Assembly (NCBI GenBank): GCA_049279675.1
Contig: JBAPOP010000012.1
Location: forward strand, 1 to 64,000
Direction of reading: 5' to 3'
Source of the DNA: Palsa-147 sp049279675
GTDB lineage: Bacteria; Acidobacteriota; Terriglobia; Acidiferrales; UBA7541
Length of the DNA stretch: 64,000 nt
The position numbers and the translations under genes were made by a program. The notes below the pieces were generated by a model. That model was not told the DNA's origin, did no database searches, and worked only from the letters and a program-made list of their open reading frames with translations. The stretch's first letter is position 1, and every line of letters starts with the position of its first letter. Positions 26,245-33,801 of this stretch are shown one piece after another.

Positions 26245-26802
26245 ATGAGCGTGAAGTGCGACAAGTGGATTCGCCGAATGGCGACAGAAGAAAAGATGAT
26301 CGAGCCGTTCGCGGACCGCCAAGTTCGTGAAGGAGTGATCAGTTACGGCGTTTCGTCGTACGGCTATGACATGCGCGTGGCCAACGAATTTCGAATTTTC
26401 ACGAATGTGAATTCCTCGATCGTGGACCCGAAGCACTTCGATGAGAAATCGTTCGTGAAATTCGAAGGGGACGTGTGCATTGTGCCGCCGAACTCGTTTG
26501 CGCTGGGGCGCTCGGTGGAATATTTCCGAATTCCTCGCAGCGTGCTGACGATTTGCGTCGGCAAGTCGACGTACGCGCGGTGCGGAATCATCGTAAACGT
26601 GACGCCGTTCGAACCCGAGTGGGAGGGATTCGTCACGCTCGAGATCAGCAACACGACTCCACTGCCCGCGAAGATTTATGCGAATGAAGGATTGTGCCAG
26701 GTGATTTTCTTTGAGTCGGACGAAGTTTGCGAGATTTCGTATAAGGACAAGAAGGGGAAATATCAGGCGCAGCAGGGAATCGTCCTGCCACGCATGGGAT
26801 GA
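26245..26802 (+). CDS. dcd: dCTP deaminase
   Basis: The 185-residue trimeric enzyme converts dCTP to dUTP as a step to dTMP. The phosphate-binding stretch GKSTYARCGI, the catalytic Glu in FVTLEISNT, and the C-terminal KYQAQQG loop that closes over the nucleotide are present. AGGAGA lies just upstream of the ATG. It could be a plain deaminase or the bifunctional deaminase-dUTPase, which sequence inspection does not settle. Confidence 0.93.
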   Translation: MSVKCDKWIRRMATEEKMIEPFADRQVREGVISYGVSSYGYDMRVANEFRIFTNVNSSIVDPKHFDEKSFVKFEGDVCIVPPNSFALGRSVEYFRIPRSVLTICVGKSTYARCGIIVNVTPFEPEWEGFVTLEISNTTPLPAKIYANEGLCQVIFFESDEVCEISYKDKKGKYQAQQGIVLPRMG

Positions 26803-26821
26803 ACTTTTCCGCGTGCGAAGC

Positions 26822-27427
26822 TTAATTTCTAAGTAGCGGCGCCGGCGTTTCCCAGTGTCCCGCGAAGACGAACGATTCGAGCGGCTTGCGAGTTCGTGAC
26901 GCAATTTCTCTCTTGTGCAAATCGTCCGGCAAGGAATCAGCGTCGCCGCCATAGCCGATTGCGACTGCCGTCATCACGTCAAATCCATCCGGGATGCCAT
27001 AGGTCTCCTTCACCTTCTCGGGAAAGAATCCTCCCATTTGATGGACGAAGAGCCCTTCCGCCATAGCTTCTAATGTGAGATGGGCGACCGATTGGCCGAG
27101 ATCGTAGGTGGCATGGCGGTTGGGATCGGGTTTGTCGGGCCAGCTTCGACGCGCGACTGTGAAGAGAAGCACGGGCGCATTTTCGGCCCATGCGATATTT
27201 CCCGGGCGCAAGCAATCGAGGGCGCGGGCGAATTCTTCAGGATTTTCCTTTAGGGAGACGATGAAGAACCACGGTTGATTGTTCGATGAGGATGGCGACC
27301 AACGCGCGGCTTCGAATAATTTGCGCAGTTTTTCGGGTTCGACGGCGCGATTCGCGAATGCACGAGGGCTCCAGCGGCGCTCGAGCATTTCGTTGATCGG
27401 TATTGATGTTTGTGCGCGCTTTTCCAT
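26822..27427 (-). CDS. nitroreductase family protein
   Basis: The 201-residue FMN protein shows RRWSPRAF near the N-terminus (FMN phosphate), AARWSPSSSNNQPW, and a C-terminal IGYGGD stretch. Such flavin enzymes reduce nitro compounds, quinones or other small molecules with NAD(P)H. It lies 125 bases after sodC on the same strand, separated by a repeat element, so it may be transcribed separately from the MarR group. The native substrate is unknown. Confidence 0.88.
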   Translation of the reverse strand: MEKRAQTSIPINEMLERRWSPRAFANRAVEPEKLRKLFEAARWSPSSSNNQPWFFIVSLKENPEEFARALDCLRPGNIAWAENAPVLLFTVARRSWPDKPDPNRHATYDLGQSVAHLTLEAMAEGLFVHQMGGFFPEKVKETYGIPDGFDVMTAVAIGYGGDADSLPDDLHKREIASRTRKPLESFVFAGHWETPAPLLRN

Positions 27428-27452
27428 TTTGTGGCTCCAAAGTGCGATTGCG

Positions 27453-27484
27453 AAAACCCGGCCGGCCTACCGGCCAGCCCTACG
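27453..27484. repeat. intergenic REP-like element, copy 2
   Basis: This element matches the copy at 4593-4624 in 31 of 32 positions, over 22 kb away. It lies between sodC and the nitroreductase gene. Confidence 0.65.
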
Positions 27485-27552
27485 GCAGCTGAATATGCCG
27501 GCAGTGTTGCCGAGCGATTCTTACTCTGTGGAACAGATTTCCGGCTTACGGA

Positions 27553-28068
27553 TTATTTTTGGATCACGCCGCAGGCGATTCGCGCGCCGGAGTTGCCTGA
27601 GGGATCGGTCATCAGGTCGTCGGCTTGCGCGTGGATCACGAGCGAAGTGCCACCGTCATGAAATAGAGAGTTTGGACCTTCGCCGAGAGTGACGCTTGGC
27701 GCGAGTGAAGTTGCGCGTGCGGTGCCGTCAGCTGCGACTTCGATGTTTGAGAGATCGCCATTGTGCGGCCCATCTGGATTCTTCGAACCGTGTTTTTTAT
27801 TGTCGGGATTGAAGTGAGGGCCGGCCGTTTTGAAATCGGGCGCGTCGCACTTGCCGACGGCGTGGATGTGGAATCCGTGAGTTCCCGGCGGAAGCTGGGA
27901 TGCGGTCAAGGAAATTCGCACACCGCCGCTCGTCTGTTCGAGCCGCGCGGTGCCGATCTTTGTTCCCTTGGAATCAAGAATATCCGCGTGAGCGGTTTGC
28001 TGCGCACGCAGAGGGGCTGCGGCCATCAAGATTAGTGCGGCGAAGAAAAACCATGCCGGAACTTTCAT
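27553..28068 (-). CDS. sodC: exported Cu/Zn superoxide dismutase
   Basis: The 171-residue protein has a clear signal peptide (residues 1-22, ending LRAQ). Copper and zinc ligands are visible in HGFHIHAVGKC, GPHFNP, GPHNGDL and the C-terminal VIHAQADD, and a disulfide is expected between the two Cys. It removes superoxide in the periplasm. The ATG at 28068 has a GGAGGA site; longer in-frame starts are not needed. It sits in the MarR-pirin-DoxX group. Confidence 0.95.
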   Translation of the reverse strand: MKVPAWFFFAALILMAAAPLRAQQTAHADILDSKGTKIGTARLEQTSGGVRISLTASQLPPGTHGFHIHAVGKCDAPDFKTAGPHFNPDNKKHGSKNPDGPHNGDLSNIEVAADGTARATSLAPSVTLGEGPNSLFHDGGTSLVIHAQADDLMTDPSGNSGARIACGVIQK

Positions 28069-28202
28069 GAATCGTCCTCCATCAATCGAAGTGAGAAGCG
28101 CCTTGCATTTTAACGGGAATCGCGCCGCGCAGCCTAATCGCCCGGGTCTGCCCCGCCGGGCTTCGACCAATCCGATCGAAGCCCGGCAATCGGGCACTTG
28201 AA

Positions 28203-28616
28203 TTAGCGCGAATGCGTGATGGGCTCACCGAGCGAGATGGCGCCCGGTCCTGCACCGGCAACCATGAGCAAACCACCCATGATCGCGATGTTCTTCAGGA
28301 AGTTGACGAATTGCATCTGCGCTTCGACTCCATGCGACGCCCAGAAATTATGAAAGATGAGCGTTGTCGGAATCAGATAGAGAAACAGCACAAACGATGC
28401 GAGACGCGCGCGATATCCGAGAAACAGCATCGCGGCGCCCGCGAGTTCGACGGCGGCGGCCAGCGCAATACTGGCGGCCGGGAATGGAAGTCCCTTTGCG
28501 GCTGCGTAGCCAACCACGGTTGAGAATGCCGCGACTTTCATGCCGCCGCTGACCAGAAACAAGACTCCCAGAAAAATTCTTGCGAATAAAGCTGTGAAAC
28601 GATTGGTGTCCTTCAT
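28203..28616 (-). CDS. DoxX family membrane protein
   Basis: The 137-residue protein has four membrane helices, with the opening FARIFLGVLFLVSGGMKV typical of DoxX. DoxX-type proteins are found in redox and thiol stress operons, and some partner with oxidases or detoxify electrophiles. Its place between pirin and sodC fits a redox-stress role. The exact activity is unknown. Confidence 0.87.
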   Translation of the reverse strand: MKDTNRFTALFARIFLGVLFLVSGGMKVAAFSTVVGYAAAKGLPFPAASIALAAAVELAGAAMLFLGYRARLASFVLFLYLIPTTLIFHNFWASHGVEAQMQFVNFLKNIAIMGGLLMVAGAGPGAISLGEPITHSR

Positions 28617-28651
28617 GTCTTTTCTCCCGTTCTTGTCATTTCAAGTCGTTC

Positions 28652-29341
28652 TTATCCGAGGTCGAAAAGCAGGACTTCGGATTGTTCCGTCGCTTCGAAA
28701 TTGATTGACGTTTCGTCGGACACGGCGACGCCATCTCCGGCTTTGACTGGATGTCCATTCACTTTTCCGGCACCACGGGCAACCTGCAGCCATCCGTGGC
28801 GCTCCGGGAGCAATTCGTGGCTCGCTTTTTGCCCGGGCTTCAATTTAGCGGCGAGCAATTCCGCATCCTGCTGAATCGTGACGGTGGCGTTGGGCCCAGC
28901 GACGGGCTGAAACTGGCCGTCGAGCTCGTCGGGCGCGAACTTGTGTTCTTCGTAGGTGGGCTTGATCCCGCGCTTGTCCGGCATGATCCAGATCTGTAGC
29001 AGGTGTGCTGGCTGCGTCTGCGAGGGATTGAATTCGCTATGCAGGATGCCCGTGCCCGCGCTCATCTTCTGAATTTCTCCCGGGCGAATCACGCCGCGAT
29101 TGCCCATGTTGTCGCGGTGCTCAATCGCGCCTTCGAGAATGTAGGTGATGATTTCCATGTCGCGATGCGGATGCATTCCGAAGCCCCGGCCCGGCGCGAC
29201 GTGGTCTTCATTGATGACGCGCAACGAACGAAATTGAACGTGCTTGGGATCGTCGTAGTCCGCGAAGGAAAATGTGAACCGGCTATCGAGCCAGCCGTGC
29301 TGCGCGTGGCCGCGCTCGTCACTTAGTCGAATTTCAATCAT
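28652..29341 (-). CDS. pirin family protein (quercetinase-like bicupin)
   Basis: The 229-residue protein has the pirin metal site in the N-terminal cupin: HPHRDMEIITY and the later HSEFNP supply His and Glu ligands. Bacterial pirins act as quercetin dioxygenases or redox-responsive regulators. The ATG at 29341 has a purine-rich AAGGGGGAAA site and overlaps the end of the MarR gene by 8 bases, so the two are coupled. A longer start at 29386 would lie inside MarR. Confidence 0.9.
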   Translation of the reverse strand: MIEIRLSDERGHAQHGWLDSRFTFSFADYDDPKHVQFRSLRVINEDHVAPGRGFGMHPHRDMEIITYILEGAIEHRDNMGNRGVIRPGEIQKMSAGTGILHSEFNPSQTQPAHLLQIWIMPDKRGIKPTYEEHKFAPDELDGQFQPVAGPNATVTIQQDAELLAAKLKPGQKASHELLPERHGWLQVARGAGKVNGHPVKAGDGVAVSDETSINFEATEQSEVLLFDLG

Positions 29342-29828
29342 GTGTGTTTCCCCCTTTTGCAAGTGTGCGCTCGGACTTCTTGGCACTGCCGCGTCCGAAC
29401 TTGCGGCAAATCCGTCTTAGATCTTCCTGATCGCGCGCGGTCAAAACGCTCATCGTTTTGATAATGGCTTTAACGTGGTCCGGAATTACTCGCGCTATCT
29501 CCCGCCGTCCTTCAGCAGTGAGGTGAACGCGAATGAGCCGGCGGTCATCATCTTGGCGCACGCGGCGCACCAAACCCTGTTTCTCAAGATTGTTGATTAC
29601 GAGCGTCATGTTTCCGCCCGATCTCAAAAGCTTTTGCGCGATTTCATTCTGGCAGAGCGGCCCAAGGTGATAGAGGGCTTCGAGCGTCCCGAACTGGCTT
29701 ATGGTTAAGCCCTTTAGATCGAGTTTCGCTGTCAATTGAGCGGCCACAGTATTTGCGGCGCGCTCAAGATTGATATGCGCGTTTAGCGCCCGGACTGCTC
29801 TTGCGCTTCCTTTGTAGTGAGTCGGCAT
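29334..29828 (-). CDS. MarR family transcriptional regulator
   Basis: The 164-residue dimeric winged-helix protein has the recognition helix region NEIAQKLLRSGGNMTLVINNLEKQGLV and the wing RRVRQDDDRRLIRVHLT. MarR proteins usually repress their own operon and let go when an oxidant or phenolic ligand binds. It is the first gene of a run with pirin, DoxX and sodC, and a palindrome covers its -35 box. Confidence 0.93.
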   Translation of the reverse strand: MPTHYKGSARAVRALNAHINLERAANTVAAQLTAKLDLKGLTISQFGTLEALYHLGPLCQNEIAQKLLRSGGNMTLVINNLEKQGLVRRVRQDDDRRLIRVHLTAEGRREIARVIPDHVKAIIKTMSVLTARDQEDLRRICRKFGRGSAKKSERTLAKGGNTHD

Positions 29829-29848
29829 ATCGAGTGTTTCGAGAGAGG

Positions 29849-29866
29849 TCGTTTAATGTCAAACGA
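29849..29866. promoter_or_regulatory. likely MarR operator over the -35 box of the marR operon
   Basis: TCGTTT and AAACGA form a perfect inverted repeat with a six-base spacer. On the minus strand TTGACA (29862-29857) lies within it, 29 bases before the MarR ATG. Binding here would block RNA polymerase, and MarR sites of this size and symmetry are usual. Confidence 0.55.
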
Positions 29867-29926
29867 TTAGATGCAGCGAGGTGCGGGAAAGTCGCAGAAT
29901 GCCCGATGTGATTGAATCCCGGTAAG

Positions 29927-30658
29927 TTAAGGTTTTTGCGCCGGCCGGATATCGAGTTCGCTGATGAAGCTTTGGGGCGCCTGCGTCAGAAGCATTTCCA
30001 CGGCATGCGCCACGTCATCCGGTTGCAACATCTTCGAAGAGTCGCGGCCAGTGTGCGGCGAAAAATCCGTAGCGACGGTGCCGGGGCAAATCGATGCCAC
30101 TCGAATTCCGTATCCGCGAAGATCTTCCGCCATGCAGGCGGAGAGTCCGAGAAGTCCCCATTTCGATCCGCAATAGATCCCGCCGCCTGCGAAGGCGTTT
30201 TTCCCAGCGAGCGAGGCGATGTTGATAATGTGGCCGCGCTTCCGCTCGATCATGGAAGGAATGACGGCGCCGCTCGCCAGGAACACAGATTTCAAATTGG
30301 TGTCTAACACTGCATCCCAGTCCGCTTCGGACATTTTATGGATTGAGCCGAAGCGGTAGATTCCGGCGTTGTTGATGAGGATATCGATCGGGCCGAGTTC
30401 GCGTTGAGCCCTTTCGACGAGGGCATGAATGTCGGAAGCACGGCAAACGTCGGCAGCAACCGCGAGAATTTTGGAGCCGTCGCGCCTCAGTTCGGCGGCG
30501 GCGGATTCAAGGCGAGCCGCGTCGAGGCCACAAATGCAAACTGACGCTCCTAGCTTCGCCAGACGGCGTGCGATCGCCAAGCCGATCCCACGGCTGCCAC
30601 CGGTTACGAGCGCGGTGGTGTTGGCCAAAGGCCGATTCTCGCTGCGGGGCTCAACCAT
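29927..30658 (-). CDS. short-chain dehydrogenase/reductase
   Basis: The 243-residue SDR has the cofactor motif TGGSRGIG, the structural NNAG motif and the catalytic Ser, Tyr and Lys in the NIASLAG and YCGSK regions. The Arg and Asp pattern after beta-2 (GLDAARL) does not settle NADP versus NAD. The ATG at 30658 is chosen because GGAGGAAA lies just upstream; an ATG at 30700 is also in frame. Substrate unknown. Confidence 0.88.
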   Translation of the reverse strand: MVEPRSENRPLANTTALVTGGSRGIGLAIARRLAKLGASVCICGLDAARLESAAAELRRDGSKILAVAADVCRASDIHALVERAQRELGPIDILINNAGIYRFGSIHKMSEADWDAVLDTNLKSVFLASGAVIPSMIERKRGHIINIASLAGKNAFAGGGIYCGSKWGLLGLSACMAEDLRGYGIRVASICPGTVATDFSPHTGRDSSKMLQPDDVAHAVEMLLTQAPQSFISELDIRPAQKP

Positions 30659-30774
30659 TTCGTTTTTCCTCCCATGCGTCCTTTTTCGAAGATTCACCAT
30701 CTTAACATCCGAGCAAAGATGCCGCGGGATGCACCTGGGAGTAGCTATCGAGCGCCGTGAAAGCGCGATTGACC

Positions 30775-30803
30775 TTGCACCGCGAAAGTCCTTTTCCTAT
30801 AAT
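30775..30803 (+). promoter_or_regulatory. strong predicted sigma-70 promoter of the exported protein gene
   Basis: TTGCAC (30775-30780) and a perfect TATAAT (30798-30803) are 17 bases apart, the best match in the window. The leader would be about 87 bases. Confidence 0.7.
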
Positions 30804-30897
30804 CCCGTAGCTTTCTTTTCGGGAATCCCCGCAGGGGTCGTAATCTCGATTCTCGACCGTTGCCCAAAGTGAATCTGTTTCAGGAGGCAGGTAAACA

Positions 30898-32235
30898 ATG
30901 AAGCGAGAGTGTATGGTCGCGAAGGCGATGCTGCTGGCAGCAGGCGCGCTGCTGTTCTGGCAGGTTCCGCAAGCGGCCGCGCAAGATGCTCAGGCGGCGC
31001 AGCAGCCGGCCTACACGATTCCGGAATATAACGCGTTTCAAGCGTGCCGCGCCGAGACGAATCCGCAATCGCAAGTGAAATGCCTCGATGATTTCGTCGC
31101 GAAATTCCCGAAATCGACGCTGATGAAGTATGTGGACCAGATGTATTTCACGGAATACAACGCGCTCAAGAACTATCAAAAGGTGATCGATTACTCGGAC
31201 AAGTATGTGGCGGACAGCGATCCGAAGGCGGATGCGGCAGGACGTCTGCAAGCTCTGTATTCGCGCAGCGCCGTGTTTGAGGCCTCGTTTACGAATCCGA
31301 AGGCTCCGGACGCCGCCGACCAATTGAACAAGGCGAAGGCCGCCGCGCTGTCGGGACTCCAACTTCTCGATGCGCTACCGAAGCCGGACAACATGACGCC
31401 GCAACAGTTTGCCGATAATAAGAAGCCCGCGGTCGCCCTATTCAACGCCACGGCCGGGTTTGCGGAGCTGCAGTTGAAGGATTACGCCGCCGCCGCTGCG
31501 TCGTTCAAGGCCGCGCTCGCCAATAAGGCGGATGATGGCGTTTCCTCCTATCGTCTCGGCGTGGCGTTGCTCTACGAGACTCCAGCGCAATCGTTGGATG
31601 GTTTCTGGGCGTTGGCGCGAGCTGTCGCATTGAAGGCGCCCGGTGACGCGCAGATCAAGGACTACCTGCGGAAGCAGATTGCAGCGTATCAGCAGTCGGG
31701 CTGCGACCAACTTGTTGATCCGCAAATGAATGAATTGCTCCAACTCGCGGCGTCGTCCCCCGATCGGCCAGCGACATACAGCATTCCGAGCTCCGCCGAT
31801 CTCGACAAGATTCGCCAGTCTTCGAACATTCTCTCCGTGATCGCCGATCTGAAGGGCGGCGGAGACAAAGCTAAGATGAGCTGGCTTGCAATCTGCGGTC
31901 TGGATTTCCCGGAAGTTGTCGGCAAGGTGATTGACGTGACGCCGGGAACGGACATGGTTGAGTTGCACGTATACACCGGCGCCACGTCCGAAGAAATGGA
32001 AGCCGCGACGACGGCCAACATGGACGTGAAAGTGCCCGGACAGCCTGAAGCCAGCCGCCTGCAGAAGGATGATGGTGTGCGATTCGCCGGGACGCTGGTT
32101 GGGTACGATCCCGATCCGTTCATGCTGCACTGGGAAAAGGCGAAGGTAAATCCTGAAGACATTCCGCCGGAGAAATCGGAAGGCAAGCGCAAGCCGCACA
32201 AAGTTGCTCCGGCTGCGAAGCCTTCGAGTAACTGA
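30898..32235 (+). CDS. exported helical-repeat protein of unknown function
   Basis: The 445-residue protein has a signal peptide (hydrophobic 8-22, probable cut near AAA/QD at 28). Residues about 45-270 are helical with TPR-like spacing, including LKDYAAAAASFKAALANK. From about 320 a beta-rich domain follows (VIDVTPGTDMVELHVY, VRFAGTLVGYDPDPF), and a basic Lys/Pro-rich end closes it. AGGAGG sits 9 bases before the ATG. It is a single-gene transcript between a near-consensus promoter and a strong terminator, so it is probably abundant in the periplasm. Acidobacterial genomes carry similar exported repeat proteins, but I know no function. Confidence 0.85.
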   Translation: MKRECMVAKAMLLAAGALLFWQVPQAAAQDAQAAQQPAYTIPEYNAFQACRAETNPQSQVKCLDDFVAKFPKSTLMKYVDQMYFTEYNALKNYQKVIDYSDKYVADSDPKADAAGRLQALYSRSAVFEASFTNPKAPDAADQLNKAKAAALSGLQLLDALPKPDNMTPQQFADNKKPAVALFNATAGFAELQLKDYAAAAASFKAALANKADDGVSSYRLGVALLYETPAQSLDGFWALARAVALKAPGDAQIKDYLRKQIAAYQQSGCDQLVDPQMNELLQLAASSPDRPATYSIPSSADLDKIRQSSNILSVIADLKGGGDKAKMSWLAICGLDFPEVVGKVIDVTPGTDMVELHVYTGATSEEMEAATTANMDVKVPGQPEASRLQKDDGVRFAGTLVGYDPDPFMLHWEKAKVNPEDIPPEKSEGKRKPHKVAPAAKPSSN

Positions 32236-32275
32236 GTCCGGTTTACGAAGTCGCAGTGAGTTTGAAGATTTGAAA

Positions 32276-32310
32276 TTGGCCGCCGAACGCTGGCGGCCAA
32301 TTTTATTTTA
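32276..32310 (+). terminator. strong intrinsic terminator of the exported protein gene
   Basis: TTGGCCGCC and GGCGGCCAA form a perfect 9-bp stem with a 7-base loop, followed by TTTTATTTTA. It lies 41 bases after the stop codon. Confidence 0.85.
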
Positions 32311-32337
32311 CGCGCGTCGTGCGGAGTATGGTCGTGG

Positions 32338-32404
32338 CGCCGGCATCTTACCGGCGTTTTTTCGCGCAACCGCCCAAATCAAAATCGCCGGCAAGATGCC
32401 GGCG
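32338..32404. repeat. inverted pair of REP-like hairpins
   Basis: Two copies of a CGCCGG/CCGGCG hairpin with a 7-base loop face each other (32338-32356 and 32386-32404). The loops (CATCTTA and CAAGATG) are near complements. The left copy is followed by TTTTTT on the plus strand and the right copy by ATTTTGATTT on the minus strand, so the pair can also serve as a two-way terminator between the exported protein gene and the Fis-like gene. Confidence 0.65.
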
Positions 32405-32472
32405 CTACGATAGCAGGGAGTAGCGATTGGCCGAATTTCGCAGCGGTGGCCTGGGAGAGATCCGCGATCCGG

Positions 32473-32694
32473 TTATTTGCGGCGGTGGGCGCGTGCGTCT
32501 AGCTTGTAGGCTTCCACCTTGCGGCTAAGTGTGTTGCGGTGAATTCCGAGAACTTTTGCGGCGCGGGACTGGTTTCCGTTGGCGCGTTCAAGCGCGCGGC
32601 GGATAAATTTCTTTTCGAACTCGTTGACGGCCTCATCGAGCAGAATTCCGCGCTCGACCAATTGCCCGACCAGAGATTCCAGTTGATCTTTCAC
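32473..32694 (-). CDS. small Fis-type helix-turn-helix protein
   Basis: The 73-residue protein has helical residues 1-35 and a C-terminal helix-turn-helix (QSRAAKVLGIHRNTLSRKV) of the Fis/NtrC C-terminal type, with a basic end. It is shorter than E. coli Fis (98). It starts with GTG, 53 bases after purC on the same strand. It could be a nucleoid protein or a local regulator. The missing AAA+ domain rules out a sigma-54 activator. Confidence 0.85.
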   Translation of the reverse strand: MKDQLESLVGQLVERGILLDEAVNEFEKKFIRRALERANGNQSRAAKVLGIHRNTLSRKVEAYKLDARAHRRK

Positions 32695-32747
32695 GTCCGC
32701 ACGCTCCGCGCTGCCGCTTCTACGATTGCCTTGCGTGGCCCATACGT

Positions 32748-33647
32748 CTAATCGAGCGCGTGACCCGTAATCCGCTCGTACGCTTCGCGATACCTGGCGC
32801 GCGTCGCCGCAACCACGTCTGGCGGCAACGCGGGGCCCGGGGCTTGCTTGTTCCAGCCAATCTGCTCGAGGTAGTCCCGGACGTATTGTTTGTCGAAGGA
32901 AGGCTGCGCCTGGCCCGGCTTGTATTCGTCGGCGGGCCAGAAGCGCGAAGAATCCGGCGTGAGCGCTTCGTCGATCCAGATCAATTCGCCATTGGCGAGG
33001 CCGAATTCAAATTTTGTGTCGGCAATTATGATGCCGCGTTCCGCGGCAAATTCGGAGGCGCGCTTGTAAATCTCGATCGAGACGTCGCGAAGTCTTTCCG
33101 CCAGAGGTGTTCCGATTTGGGACGCCGCTTCGTCGAATGAAATGTTTTCATCGTGGCCCCTGGTGGCTTTTGTCGAGGGCGTGAAGATCGGCTCGGGCAA
33201 CTTTGACGATTCGACGAGGCCCGCGGGCAGCGAGATGCCGCAGACCGTGCCATTTTTCTTGTAGTCCTTCCAACCCGAGCCCGAAAGATACCCGCGGACG
33301 ACGCACTCGATCGGAATCGGCTCGGTTCGCCGGACGAGCATCGAGCGACCGCTGAGTTCCCTGGCATACGGCTCGAGTTCGCCCGTGAAACTGGACGCCT
33401 CGAGGACGTGCGACGGCACGATCCCGTTCAACTTTTCGAACCAGAAGAGGGAAAGTTGCGTCAGAACTTTTCCCTTGTCGGGAATCGGCGTCGGCAGGAC
33501 CACGTCGAATGCTGAGAGACGGTCGGTGGCCACGATTAGGAGGTCATCGCCAACTTCGTAGATGTCGCGTACTTTTCCGCGTCCCCGGAGTTTCAATCCG
33601 GCGAACGACGTTTCTGAAATTGCTGGAGCCATTTGAGATGATGCCAC
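32748..33647 (-). CDS. purC: phosphoribosylaminoimidazole-succinocarboxamide synthase
   Basis: The 299-residue enzyme joins aspartate to CAIR in purine synthesis. GRGKVRDIYEVGDD near the N-terminus, the ATDRLSAFDVVLP block, VRGYLSGSGWKDY and the ending IWIDEALTPDSSRFW are those of PurC, in the long form (about 300). GTG at 33647 is chosen because AAAGGA precedes it; an ATG at 33632 is an alternative. An open frame continues to 33854 but would run into smc. Confidence 0.93.
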   Translation of the reverse strand: MASSQMAPAISETSFAGLKLRGRGKVRDIYEVGDDLLIVATDRLSAFDVVLPTPIPDKGKVLTQLSLFWFEKLNGIVPSHVLEASSFTGELEPYARELSGRSMLVRRTEPIPIECVVRGYLSGSGWKDYKKNGTVCGISLPAGLVESSKLPEPIFTPSTKATRGHDENISFDEAASQIGTPLAERLRDVSIEIYKRASEFAAERGIIIADTKFEFGLANGELIWIDEALTPDSSRFWPADEYKPGQAQPSFDKQYVRDYLEQIGWNKQAPGPALPPDVVAATRARYREAYERITGHALD

Positions 33648-33801
33648 GAAAGCGTTGTCCTTTCTGGGAGGCGGGTATTCTAGCGTAGGAATGGGCGATG
33701 TCAACGGGGAAGAAAAATGGAAGCAGAAAGTGAAGCGCAGCCGCGATGAGGATGCCGGCTCGGGCCGCGCGAAAATTTTTGTGCCGGATGCTGCGAAAGA
33801 A

